64,000 nucleotides of DNA from Nocardioides immobilis (GTDB lineage Bacteria; Actinomycetota; Actinomycetes; Propionibacteriales; Nocardioidaceae). Position numbers and translations under genes: made by a program. Shown one piece after another: positions 48,365-57,473 of this stretch; within the stretch, counting starts at the first letter, position 1; each line of letters begins with the position of its first letter. The notes beneath the pieces were generated by a model. That model was not told the DNA's origin and ran no database searches. It was given only the letters and a program-made list of their open reading frames with translations. The stretch is taken from NCBI RefSeq assembly GCF_003515065.1, contig NZ_QXGH01000011.1, positions 248,001 to 312,000 of the forward strand, given 5' to 3'.

Positions 48365-49054
48365 TCAGGCCTTCCGGGTGCGCGCCAGGGCGAGGCCGCC
48401 GACCACGATCCCGACGATGCCGGTGCCGAGCCCGGCCAGGGCGAGGCCGTCGCCGTCGTCGTCGGAGCCGTCGCCCCCGTCCGCGTCGGTGGAGACCGCC
48501 GGCGCCTCGCCGCCGTGGCCGCCCTCGGCCGCGGTGATCGTCACCAGCGGCGCGGGGTGCTCGAGCTCCTCGGCGTCCTGCCCCTCAGCGGCCACCTCGG
48601 TCCAGCCGGTCTCGCCCCGCTGGCAGGACTGGAGGACCGGGAACGCGAGTGTCTCGCCCTCGGCGTCGGGCAGCTGCAGCGAGAGCTCGAACGTGTCGCG
48701 CTGCCCGTCGGGCAGCGGCGTGCGGGCCGTGTAGACGACCTGCTCGACCCGCTCGGTGATCTCGTTGCCGTGGGCGTCGGCGATCGGCTCACTGAGCCGC
48801 TTCATCACCGTGTCCGTCTCCCAGAACGAGTTGCGGGTCGGGGTGACGGCGTAGATCTCGTCGGGCAGCCGGATCGCAACCTTGGTCGTCGGCGAGCCCT
48901 CGCACCCGTGCGGGACGCTGACGGTCAGCACGGCGTAGGAGCCGGCCGCCGTCGTGTCGGGCGTGATGGTCACGTGTGCGGACGCTGGCGCGACGGCCAG
49001 CGCGAGGGCGCCGGCGGCTGCGGCCGCCGGCAGGACGATGTGTCTGAGATGCAT
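48365..49054 (-). CDS. YcnI-family copper-binding protein
   Basis: This 229-residue exported membrane protein has a signal peptide cleaved after APASA, giving a mature start HVTITPD. His27 is then the single histidine of the YcnI copper site. The YcnI domain at about 27-165 includes VSVPHGCEGSPTTKVAIRLP, and NSFWETD with a conserved Trp; C52 and C125 may be disulfide-bonded. A charged linker and a C-terminal membrane helix (GLGTGIVGIVVGGLALARTRKA) anchor it. YcnI proteins are thought to deliver Cu(II) to YcnJ, which is encoded directly downstream here. Confidence 0.92.
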   Translation of the reverse strand: MHLRHIVLPAAAAAGALALAVAPASAHVTITPDTTAAGSYAVLTVSVPHGCEGSPTTKVAIRLPDEIYAVTPTRNSFWETDTVMKRLSEPIADAHGNEITERVEQVVYTARTPLPDGQRDTFELSLQLPDAEGETLAFPVLQSCQRGETGWTEVAAEGQDAEELEHPAPLVTITAAEGGHGGEAPAVSTDADGGDGSDDDGDGLALAGLGTGIVGIVVGGLALARTRKA

Positions 49055-49138
49055 GGTGTGTTCCTTGTCTGGGGATCGGTGTGCGGCAGGCAGGCGCAGC
49101 CGACCGACCGATCCGGACAGGGTTCGTCGAGGACTCGG

Positions 49139-49684
49139 TCAGGCGGCCGCGTGCAGCGGCCGCGGTGGGCCGCGCGTCGGCAACGTCCGCGCCGAGCGTC
49201 CCGGCGGCGTCGGTCGTACGGCGCGCGCGGCGACCCGGGCGCGGTGCGGGATCTCGGGGCCGGGGGTGTCCGACCAGCCGAGGAGTACGTCGACCGCGCG
49301 CCGCCGCAGCGCCCAGGCGACCGCAGCGACCACGCCTGCCGCCAGGTGCGCGAGCAGCATCGGCCAGGTCAGGCCGAGCAGGGGGTCGGAGGCCGAGCCG
49401 TGCGGGTGCACGCCGGTGTCGGCCGTGATCGCGACCAGCCACGCGTGCAGGACCACCTGCAGCCCGACGAGCGCCGGCATCGCCACGCGCACGGGCACCC
49501 GGCCGCGCAGCACGAGCAGGCTCGCGCCGTACGCCGTGACTGCGATGGCCAGCAGCCACCCCGCCGAGGGCAGCGCTCCGCCGGCCGCGGTGTGCGCGAT
49601 CCCGAGCGCGGCGGTCGTCTCCGCCGCTGCGAGTCCTGCGGACACGCGGACCCCGGGACGGGGCACCTCGCGCACGATCAGCAC
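49139..49684 (-). CDS. Membrane protein of the copper cluster, unknown function
   Basis: This 181-residue integral membrane protein from a GTG at 49684 has about five hydrophobic segments: VSAGLAAAETTAALGIAHTA, GWLLAIAVTAYGASLLVL, VAMPALVGLQVVLHAWLVAI, LTWPMLLAHLAAGVVAAVAWALRR and a shorter first stretch. The tail is basic and Pro-rich. Histidines in IAHTAAG, VLHAWL, TGVHPHGSA and LLAHLAAG are placed in or next to helices. The gene is upstream of ycnI on the same strand, and relatives are often found in that place. Copper involvement is inferred from context only. Confidence 0.75.
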   Translation of the reverse strand: MLIVREVPRPGVRVSAGLAAAETTAALGIAHTAAGGALPSAGWLLAIAVTAYGASLLVLRGRVPVRVAMPALVGLQVVLHAWLVAITADTGVHPHGSASDPLLGLTWPMLLAHLAAGVVAAVAWALRRRAVDVLLGWSDTPGPEIPHRARVAARAVRPTPPGRSARTLPTRGPPRPLHAAA

Positions 49685-49736
49685 CCGATCATGATGCCGG
49701 AAGCCAGGTTGCCCCCGGAACGCGCGTCGGCCGGGC

Positions 49737-51620
49737 TCAGCCGACCGCCTGCTCGGCGCGCTCGATCAACGGGCGGACGACATCGATCGCGCGGATCCGG
49801 CCACTGGCGATCGGAGTGCCCTGGTCGAACTCGAGGGCGGTCGGGAGGCCGATGAGCTGACCGTCGTTGTCCACCGCCATGCCGCCCGAGTTGCCCGGCG
49901 CGATCCGCGCCTCGGTGTCGAACTCCGAGCGCGGCCCGAGATCGGGGTCGTTGAGCACCGTGGAGATCGCGCCGGTGGTGACCGTGATCGAGTCGCCCGA
50001 GCCGGCCACGCCCGGGAAGCCGAGCACCGTGACGTCGTCGCCGGCGCGGACATCGGCGGAGTCGCCGATCGGCACCGTCGGCAGGTCGGGCTCCTCGTCG
50101 AGGGGCGATCCGTCCGCCTTGGCGCAGATCTGGACGACGGCGACGTCGAGGTAGCCGTCCGCCTCGACCAGGCACGCGCGGTACTCCGGCGGCGCCGTCG
50201 TGTCCGTCGCGCCGTCCGTGATCGAGATCAGCAGGAACTCGGGGTTGGCGATCGCCGCCTCGGGTCCGTAGGTCTCGACGATCCCCGGCGTCTCAGGCGC
50301 GGCGACGTGGGCGTTGGTGAGGATCAGCCCGTCCTCGCGGATGATCGACCCGGAGCCGGCGTACGCGAACTCCTGGTCGGGGAACTCGAGCGAGTGGCTC
50401 TCGGCGATGATCTTCACCGTCGCGGCCTTCGCCGCGTCCAGCTCGGCCTCGGTCAGGTCGTCGGGCGATCCGGGGTCCGTCGTGACGTCGGTCGGGGCGT
50501 CCGTGGAGTCGGACGTCGCCGCGTCGTCGTTGCCGGAGCCGTCGTTGTCGTCGTCGCGCCCCACCACGACGGCCACCGCGGCGATGCCCAGGACCAGGAC
50601 GAGTACGCCGGCGGCGATCCCCGCGACCAGCAGCCGGCGGGTGAGGCGGCGCCGGGCGATCCGCTTCTCCTCCTCCACGGCCGACAGGATCGGCACCAGG
50701 GTGACCTCGGGTCCGGCGACCGGATGGCCGAGCCGCAGCACGGTGCGGTCGTCGAACTTCTTCGTGGTGACGCGGCGCCCGTCGAGGAACGTGCCCTCGT
50801 TGGAGTGGTTCGTGTAGGTCCAGCCGCCGGGCACGCTGGCCACGGTGCCGTGCAGGCGCGACGCGGCGGGGTCCTTCAGGACCACCGTGCTGTCCGGCAG
50901 CCGCCCGATGGTGATCTGCGCGGGGTGCCGGAACCGGTGCTCCTGTCCTTCCGCGACGAGCAGCAGGTCGGGGCCCGAGCGCGCCGGAGGCGGCCCGCCT
51001 GGGGCGGCCGGCGCGGCCGGCTGGGCCGCCAGCACTTGGGTCTGGTCGAACCCGGCCGGGACGACCTGCGGTGGTGGGACCGGGGCACCGGCGACGCGGG
51101 TGCCGGACGGGCCCGGAACGGAGGCGGGCGATGCGGGTGGTGTCGGGAGGGAGGCCGGCGTGGGAGGCGGCGGGGGCGGCGCGAAGCGGGACTGCGCGAC
51201 CGGCCGCTCGCCGGGCATCGGCGGCATGGTGGGCTCGTCGAACGACTCGGCCGGCGCGGGAGGCGGAGGCGGAGGCGGAGGCGGAGCAGGCGGGTGGACC
51301 GCGGACTTCTCGTCCACCGCCGCGAGCGCCGCGGGGGTGATGGTCAGCTCCGAGCCGGCGGCGACCGGACCGCACCGAACCACCGTCTTGCGCCTGATCG
51401 TGTGCTCGACGACGCGGACCCCGTCGACGTACGTCCCGAACTGGCTGCCGCTGTCGACCAGCACCCACTCCCCGTCGACCGGACGGAGCTCGGCGTGCTG
51501 GCGGGACACCGAACCGGCGGTCAGGACGACCTCGGCGTCGATCGCCCGACCGATCCGGATCACGGAGTTCCCCTCGAGGCGGAGGACCCGACCGTCCACC
51601 TCGACCACCAGCGGAGACAT
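49737..51620 (-). CDS. FHA-FHA-transmembrane-trypsin-like protease
   Basis: This 627-residue protein has two cytoplasmic FHA (phosphothreonine-binding) domains. The first is at about 1-95 with IGR, SRQH and SGSQFGTYVDG. The second is at about 217-310 with IGR, SRLHG and HSNEGTFLDG. A 120-residue Pro-rich linker lies between them. One membrane helix (about 330-354) leads to an external trypsin/DegP-like protease domain (about 390-627) with H438 (TNAHVA), D492 (YLDVAVV) and S578 (APGNSGG). It therefore connects intracellular phosphothreonine signals with proteolysis outside. It is followed upstream on the same strand by a kinase gene, 10 bp away. Confidence 0.92.
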   Translation of the reverse strand: MSPLVVEVDGRVLRLEGNSVIRIGRAIDAEVVLTAGSVSRQHAELRPVDGEWVLVDSGSQFGTYVDGVRVVEHTIRRKTVVRCGPVAAGSELTITPAALAAVDEKSAVHPPAPPPPPPPPPAPAESFDEPTMPPMPGERPVAQSRFAPPPPPPTPASLPTPPASPASVPGPSGTRVAGAPVPPPQVVPAGFDQTQVLAAQPAAPAAPGGPPPARSGPDLLLVAEGQEHRFRHPAQITIGRLPDSTVVLKDPAASRLHGTVASVPGGWTYTNHSNEGTFLDGRRVTTKKFDDRTVLRLGHPVAGPEVTLVPILSAVEEEKRIARRRLTRRLLVAGIAAGVLVLVLGIAAVAVVVGRDDDNDGSGNDDAATSDSTDAPTDVTTDPGSPDDLTEAELDAAKAATVKIIAESHSLEFPDQEFAYAGSGSIIREDGLILTNAHVAAPETPGIVETYGPEAAIANPEFLLISITDGATDTTAPPEYRACLVEADGYLDVAVVQICAKADGSPLDEEPDLPTVPIGDSADVRAGDDVTVLGFPGVAGSGDSITVTTGAISTVLNDPDLGPRSEFDTEARIAPGNSGGMAVDNDGQLIGLPTALEFDQGTPIASGRIRAIDVVRPLIERAEQAVG

Positions 51621-51630
51621 GGTGACCAGC

Positions 51631-52959
51631 CTAGGCGGGAGAGCCGGGCGGAGCGGCGACGGGCTGCCGAACCTGGACGGTCGCGTTCCGGATCTGGATC
51701 CGGGCTCCGGTGACGAGCTCGATCGTGCGGTCGGGATCGAGGACGAAGCTCTGGCCGCCGGGATAGGCGACCGGCCAGGGGAAGTCGGAGGCGTTGTGGA
51801 GGCCCCACCGTTCCGGCTCCTGTGGGTGCTGGCGCAGGTCGCCCAGGACGACCGGGTGGTCGACGCCGGACGCGAGGTGGTCGGACCGGATGGCGGCCTG
51901 GGGCCCGACGGCGACCGTCCGCCGCCCGACCTGGAGGAGGTACGGCGGCCGCACCACGGTGCCGTCCTGCCAGCAGACCGGGTCCGGCTCTCCGCTGCTC
52001 CAGAAGTTGGTGGTGCCGCAGGTCGGGCACGCGAGCAGACCGTCGCGGAGCCGGTCCATCGCCTTGATCCACTGGCCCTCGGTGACCCGCGCTCCGGGGC
52101 GCTCGATGCCGTCGACGAACGCCTGGACGAACAGGTCGCGCAGGAACTGCGGGTAGATGTGCCAGTACTGCTGGACGATGTCGGCCGGCCGGTTGCTGTC
52201 GTCGGTCGGGTGCATGCAGAACAGCGGCTCGGTGCCGAAGTGGCTCATCAGCCAGTGCGCGTCCCGCATGCCGGCATCGGTGCGCTTGCCCTCCAGCGGG
52301 TGGCCGAGGAACAGCGAGTAGAAGAGCAGGACCGCCAGCGAGTGCCGGTCGGTGTCGGTGTTCGGCAGCGTCCGGTACGTCGTGTCGCGGACCACCTCGG
52401 GCGCCATGAAGTACGGCGTCCCCAGCACCCGTCCGGTGCCGTTGTCGATGCCGACGTTGTCGTTGTCGCAGATCAGCACGTCGCCGCTGGACGGGTCGAA
52501 GAAGACGTTGCCGAAGGAGATGTCGCGGTAGCAGAGGCCGCGTGCGTGCAGCCGCAGGAAGCTGTAGCTGAGCTGCCGGCACAGCTCGATGATCGACGAG
52601 AAGGACACGTCGAGCGGGTTGCCGTCGCGGTCGCCGTTGAGCAGGAGGTAGCTGAGCTCGAGGAACCGCGGGTCGCGCAGGTGCATGACGTAGCCGAAGC
52701 TCGGCTGGCTGTGCACCCGGGCCATGCTCAGCGGCCACAGGAACCGGCGGTGCGGCGAGCCGATCTCGACCAGCTGCTGCATCTCCTGGTACTGCTCGGT
52801 CGTGGCGCTCTCGGGCTTGTACCACTTCAGCGCGAGCGGCTCACCGGTGTCGCGTCGTACCTCGAAGACGTAGCCCTGACCACCCTGGCCCAGGAGCGAT
52901 GTCACCCGCGCGCGACCCAGCGGCCCGAGGTCGACCTCGACGCCCTCTGCCAGCACCAT
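51631..52959 (-). CDS. Divergent Ser/Thr protein kinase with C-terminal zinc-ribbon-like segment (TerY-P-type)
   Basis: This 442-residue kinase-fold protein runs from the ATG at 52959; a TTG at 53031 would add 24 residues. The glycine loop is GQGGQGYVF and the lysine is K45 in ALKWYKP. The catalytic loop reads YRDISFGN (Y144, D146, N151) instead of HRD, and the metal motif is CDND (165-167) instead of DFG. MAPEVV is normal. CPTC (311-314) and C329 look like a zinc ribbon with one Cys missing. A beta-rich tail (IELVTGARIQIRNATVQVRQ) follows. Kinase, VWA and PP2C genes together form the TerY-P triad known from Ter stress systems. The altered motifs suggest reduced or unusual catalysis. Confidence 0.87.
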   Translation of the reverse strand: MVLAEGVEVDLGPLGRARVTSLLGQGGQGYVFEVRRDTGEPLALKWYKPESATTEQYQEMQQLVEIGSPHRRFLWPLSMARVHSQPSFGYVMHLRDPRFLELSYLLLNGDRDGNPLDVSFSSIIELCRQLSYSFLRLHARGLCYRDISFGNVFFDPSSGDVLICDNDNVGIDNGTGRVLGTPYFMAPEVVRDTTYRTLPNTDTDRHSLAVLLFYSLFLGHPLEGKRTDAGMRDAHWLMSHFGTEPLFCMHPTDDSNRPADIVQQYWHIYPQFLRDLFVQAFVDGIERPGARVTEGQWIKAMDRLRDGLLACPTCGTTNFWSSGEPDPVCWQDGTVVRPPYLLQVGRRTVAVGPQAAIRSDHLASGVDHPVVLGDLRQHPQEPERWGLHNASDFPWPVAYPGGQSFVLDPDRTIELVTGARIQIRNATVQVRQPVAAPPGSPA

Positions 52960-53084
52960 GGGTGTCGCCGACCTCCGTGCCTCTCGTTCCGCCGCCGGAA
53001 CCCCACCAGATCGGGGGTCCGTGTGTGACAATCTATAGCCTGAGCAGCGACGGCGGCGTCCAAACCCCGGTATCAGGAGATGGC

Positions 53085-53783
53085 ATGAGTGACCGCTTGG
53101 GCGGCGCCCTGGCGCGCAAGCCCCTCCACTTCATATTCGTGCTGGACGTGTCCGGCTCGATGATGCGCGGTGGACGCATCCAGGCGCTCAACAACGCCAT
53201 CTCCGAGGTGCTCCCCCACCTCAAGGACGAGGCCCGCGCCAACCCCCACGCCGAGATGCTGATCCGGGTCCTCGCGTTCGCCAACGAGCCGCGCTGGGTG
53301 ATCGAGGAGCCGACGCCTGTCGACCAGATCCACTGGGAGCGGCTCGAGGCGGTGCCGCGCGGATTCACCGAGCTCGGCAGCGCGCTGCTCACCCTGACCG
53401 AAGCGCTCGCGCTCCTCGACGAGGGCACCAGCGCCTATCCTCCCGCCATCATCCTGGTCTCCGACGGCCGCCCGACCCAGAGCAGCGGCACCACGTTCGC
53501 CGAGGGCCTCCAGGCCCTGCTCAACAACCGGTGGGGCGCCACCGCGGTGCGGCTCGCGCTCGGCGTCGGCCGCGACGCCGACATGCACTCGCTGCGCCGG
53601 TTCATCGGTGACGAGGACGTCCCGCTGCTGCGCGCCGACAACCCCGAGCAGCTGGTCGAGTACATCGTCTGGGCGTCCAAGGCCGCCAGCAAGGTCGCGT
53701 CGCGGCCCATCGTTGGCGGCGGCGGTCTCACCGCTGCGCCGCCGAGCCCGATCGGCGACCCGATCTGGAGCACGCTCGGGTGA
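53085..53783 (+). CDS. VWA-domain protein (TerY-like)
   Basis: This 232-residue cytoplasmic protein is made almost entirely of one von Willebrand A domain. The MIDAS motif is intact: DVSGSMM (D21, S23, S25), a threonine in RGFTELGSAL and aspartate in LVSDGRPTQ. The TerY-like pattern continues with RLALGVGRDADMHSLRRFIGDED. TerY proteins are thought to act as metal-dependent scaffolds for kinase and phosphatase partners. AGGAGATGGC precedes the ATG; a longer frame from 52899 is unconserved. It is divergent from the kinase, and its stop overlaps the PP2C start as GTGA. Confidence 0.92.
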   Translation: MSDRLGGALARKPLHFIFVLDVSGSMMRGGRIQALNNAISEVLPHLKDEARANPHAEMLIRVLAFANEPRWVIEEPTPVDQIHWERLEAVPRGFTELGSALLTLTEALALLDEGTSAYPPAIILVSDGRPTQSSGTTFAEGLQALLNNRWGATAVRLALGVGRDADMHSLRRFIGDEDVPLLRADNPEQLVEYIVWASKAASKVASRPIVGGGGLTAAPPSPIGDPIWSTLG

Positions 53784-54679
53784 GCCTCGAGCAGCACCCA
53801 GGGTGGACGGTCCTCTCCGCTTCACGGATCGGATCCGTGCATCTCCGCGACGAGCTCCCGCTGCAGGACGCCGTCCTCACCTGGACCGACGGCGCGCAGG
53901 CAGTGGCAGCGGTCGCCGACGGGCACGGGCACAAGGCCCACTTCCGGAGCGACATCGGCTCGGCGCTGGCGGCCGTCAGTGCCGTCGAGGAGCTGCGCAG
54001 GATCGTCGGCGAGCTCACCGACCCCGAGACGGCAGGCGACATCGTCACCTCGGCTGCCGAGGCGATCGTCGACACCTGGGTCACGAAGGTCCGCCACCAC
54101 ATCGAGGCCAACCCGTTCGACGCCGCCGACGAGCGGTACGACGCAGCCGTCAACGACCCGCTGCGCCCCTACGGCACCACGCTGCTCGCGGCGGCCGTCT
54201 CGGGTGACCTCCTCGTCGTCCTCCAGATCGGCGACGGTGACGCGGTCCTGGTCACCGACCAGGGCGAGGCGCTGCGCGCGGTCCCCGACGACCCCGACCT
54301 CGACGGCGTCCGCACCAGCTCGCTCTGCGAGCCCGAGCCGCTGCGCGCGCTCCGTTCGGCGGTGATCGACACGCGCGTCGAGGACGTCGCGCTCATGTTC
54401 CTCTGCACCGACGGCTTCGGCACCTCGCGCGTCGACGCCGGGGGGTGGTGGCGTCAGACCGGCGAGCAGCTCGTCGACTTCGGCCGCACCCGCGGCCTCG
54501 AGTGGATCCGCGAGCAGCTGCCCCAGTGGCTGGAGGAGCCGGCCCAGATCGGCGGCGACGACACCTCGATGGTGATCATCGCGCGCAGCAACCTCGGCGC
54601 CGGCGCCACCGACCGTCCCACCGGTCCCGGCGGCACGCTCTCGCGTCCCGAGCTCGCCGACACCCTCGACGCACCCTGA
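53780..54679 (+). CDS. PP2C-family Ser/Thr protein phosphatase
   Basis: This 299-residue protein phosphatase of the PPM/PP2C fold has metal ligands in AVADGHGHKAHF (D47, G48), RPYGTTLLAAAV, LQIGDGDAVLVT, LFLCTDGFGTS and GGDDTSMVIIA. It starts at the GTG that overlaps the VWA stop (GTGA), so the two are coupled. It would remove phosphates placed by the neighbouring kinases, and with the VWA and the kinase it completes the TerY-P-like triad. The tail is Gly/Pro/Thr-rich and includes several possible phospho-sites. It is convergent with the Pro-rich membrane protein gene. Confidence 0.92.
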   Translation: MSLEQHPGWTVLSASRIGSVHLRDELPLQDAVLTWTDGAQAVAAVADGHGHKAHFRSDIGSALAAVSAVEELRRIVGELTDPETAGDIVTSAAEAIVDTWVTKVRHHIEANPFDAADERYDAAVNDPLRPYGTTLLAAAVSGDLLVVLQIGDGDAVLVTDQGEALRAVPDDPDLDGVRTSSLCEPEPLRALRSAVIDTRVEDVALMFLCTDGFGTSRVDAGGWWRQTGEQLVDFGRTRGLEWIREQLPQWLEEPAQIGGDDTSMVIIARSNLGAGATDRPTGPGGTLSRPELADTLDAP

Positions 54680-54689
54680 GAAGACGCGA

Positions 54690-56309
54690 TCAGGGGAAGA
54701 TCAGGTTGTAGAGCTTGAGCGGGTCGCCCTGTCCCTTGTCGTACATCTGCAGATAGCAGCGGCAGTCCAGGTCGTCGATGTAGAGGACGCCGTATTCGCT
54801 GCCGCTGTCCTGCTCCTCGACGTAGCCGTAGATCTTGCCCTGCTCGGGCTCGTCGTCGTCCTGCTGGTCGTTGTTGTTCTCGTCGGTGAACCAGTAGTCG
54901 ACCACGATGTCGTCGTCCTGGCGCGCGAGTGTCCTGGCGTTGTTCCGATACTGCCGAAGGTCGTTGACCTTGGCGAACTTGCCGACCCAGGTGCGCCGTC
55001 CGGACCGCCGGCACTCGCTCTCCTCGGTCTCGCCGCTGGTCTCGGTCGGGATCCGGTTGCAGTTGATGATGGTGAACGTGGTCATGAACTCGTCCACGGC
55101 GAGGTCGGTCGGGCCGTCGGGCGGCGTGACCGTCGCCGACACGGCTTCGAACGCCGGGTCGAGCTGGTCGGCGGTGACTCCGGTCGCCCCGGCCAGCTCG
55201 GCCGACTGCACGCCGGCCTGGCTGTCCCAGTAGATGATCGGGGTCCCGGTGCTCTCCGGGTCGGCCGTCGTCGGGTCGAACCGGTAATAGGCGCCGGACT
55301 GGACGTCGGAGACGATCGTTCCCTCGGCGTAGTTGAGCCGGCGCTGACGTGCCGCCCTCAGCTCGGCGTCGGAGGAGTACGTCGTCAGCACCAGCGTGCC
55401 CTGCGGGAAGGTGCAGGAGATCTTCTCCTCCTGGCCCGACTGCGGGTCTGCCGCGACACAGTCGTCCATGCCGGAGGTCACCATCGTCCCGAGGCTCTGG
55501 TAGCGCTCGTTGAGCGCCTCGAAGGACACGTCCGGCCCCTCGTCCTCGGTGTTGGTGGTGGAGCCGGTCTTCGCGTCGTTGTCGCCGTCACCGTCGCTGT
55601 CATCGGTGGCCTTGATGATCGCGAAGATGCCGCCACCGACGACGAGCGCGAGCACGACCGCGCCGATCAGGACGAACGGCCAGACCTTGCGCTTCTTGCG
55701 CGGCGCCGCGTGGCCGTAGCCGCCGTACGACGCCGGGGGCGGCGGGGCGCCGTAGGACCCGAGCGAGGTCGGGCCCGGCGCCGACCCGGGCACACCGGAC
55801 TGGACGCCGGGGGTGGGGCCGGAGCTCGGCCAGACCGGGGAGGTCGGCGGCGGCGCGCCCATGCTCGGGCCGGGGCCCGGAGCGGGGGTGCTGCCGGGAG
55901 CGCCCGGCGGCGGCAGCATGGTCGCCGGGCCGCCGGGCGGCGGCGCGGGCGCCGAGTTGTGCTGCGTGCGGTAGCGCCGCACCTGGACGTCGGAGACCTT
56001 GCCGGTCGCGTAGCCGAGGACGGCGAGCGCCCACATGGCGCCCCCGACGTCCGCGCTGCCGCGGTCGCGCGCGAGCCGGCCGCCGGCCTCGCTGACCGCG
56101 CGGTCCGCGTCGGCGCCGCTGTCGAGCATCGAGATCATGGCCTGGTAGGCACCGAGCCGGACGGCGTCGACCAGCAGGTTGATGTCACCCGTGGACGCGC
56201 TGTCCTCGTCGAGGTAGTCGTCGAGCGCCCCACGGAAGCTGTCGGCGTCGTTGAACAGCTCCCGGCCCTGGCTCCGCCCCAAGGCGTACAGGCTCTCGTG
56301 CAGTTCCAT
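54690..56309 (-). CDS. Pro-rich single-pass membrane protein of the kinase island, unknown function
   Basis: I do not recognise this 539-residue protein. The N-terminal 125 residues are helical and acidic (MELHESLYALGRSQGRELFN). A Pro/Gly/Ser-rich segment (about 117-205) leads to a basic anchor KKRKVWP and a membrane helix (FVLIGAVVLALVVGGGIFAII, about 211-231). The outer part of about 300 residues has an acidic linker, then a region with cysteines in DDCVAADP, ISCTFPQG, IINCNRIP, SECRRSGR and LDCRCYLQMY. The layout (cytoplasmic tail, TM, external domain) resembles that of a receptor or an FHA-recognised substrate. It is downstream of the small kinase on the same strand. Confidence 0.78.
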   Translation of the reverse strand: MELHESLYALGRSQGRELFNDADSFRGALDDYLDEDSASTGDINLLVDAVRLGAYQAMISMLDSGADADRAVSEAGGRLARDRGSADVGGAMWALAVLGYATGKVSDVQVRRYRTQHNSAPAPPPGGPATMLPPPGAPGSTPAPGPGPSMGAPPPTSPVWPSSGPTPGVQSGVPGSAPGPTSLGSYGAPPPPASYGGYGHAAPRKKRKVWPFVLIGAVVLALVVGGGIFAIIKATDDSDGDGDNDAKTGSTTNTEDEGPDVSFEALNERYQSLGTMVTSGMDDCVAADPQSGQEEKISCTFPQGTLVLTTYSSDAELRAARQRRLNYAEGTIVSDVQSGAYYRFDPTTADPESTGTPIIYWDSQAGVQSAELAGATGVTADQLDPAFEAVSATVTPPDGPTDLAVDEFMTTFTIINCNRIPTETSGETEESECRRSGRRTWVGKFAKVNDLRQYRNNARTLARQDDDIVVDYWFTDENNNDQQDDDEPEQGKIYGYVEEQDSGSEYGVLYIDDLDCRCYLQMYDKGQGDPLKLYNLIFP

Positions 56310-56397
56310 GAATCTCCCCGTTGGTGATCTCGTCGCCGGCCGGCGTCGGGAATCCTAGTTACCCCGCGGCCGCGGGTGCGTCACCACACCCCGTCGG

Positions 56398-57210
<813 letters not shown>

Positions 57211-57473
57211 GCGCTCCTCCGATGGCTCTTGACGGGCGGCAGCGCCACCAACGTTCCGTGCACGGAGGCAGCGTCGCCCTTCGGGTCAACAGCATGGCAT
57301 GTGCCACCGATCCGGTCGCCCAAAACCGCAACCCCGTTTCGGGTATTCATCCTGCCGGACGGTTTTCGCCCCGAACCTTTCCCTGTTCATGATTCGGAGG
57401 CGCGGTGAGGGGTAGCCGGTGTAGCGTTCCGGACGCACCTGAGGCGGAACCTCCCAACGACCAAGGAGGCACG

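Noticed and set aside
56363..56376. Perfect 14-bp palindrome CCCGCGGCCGCGGG as a terminator
   Set aside because: There is no loop and no T-run, and it lies upstream of a start and downstream of a stop; in such GC-rich DNA it may be chance.
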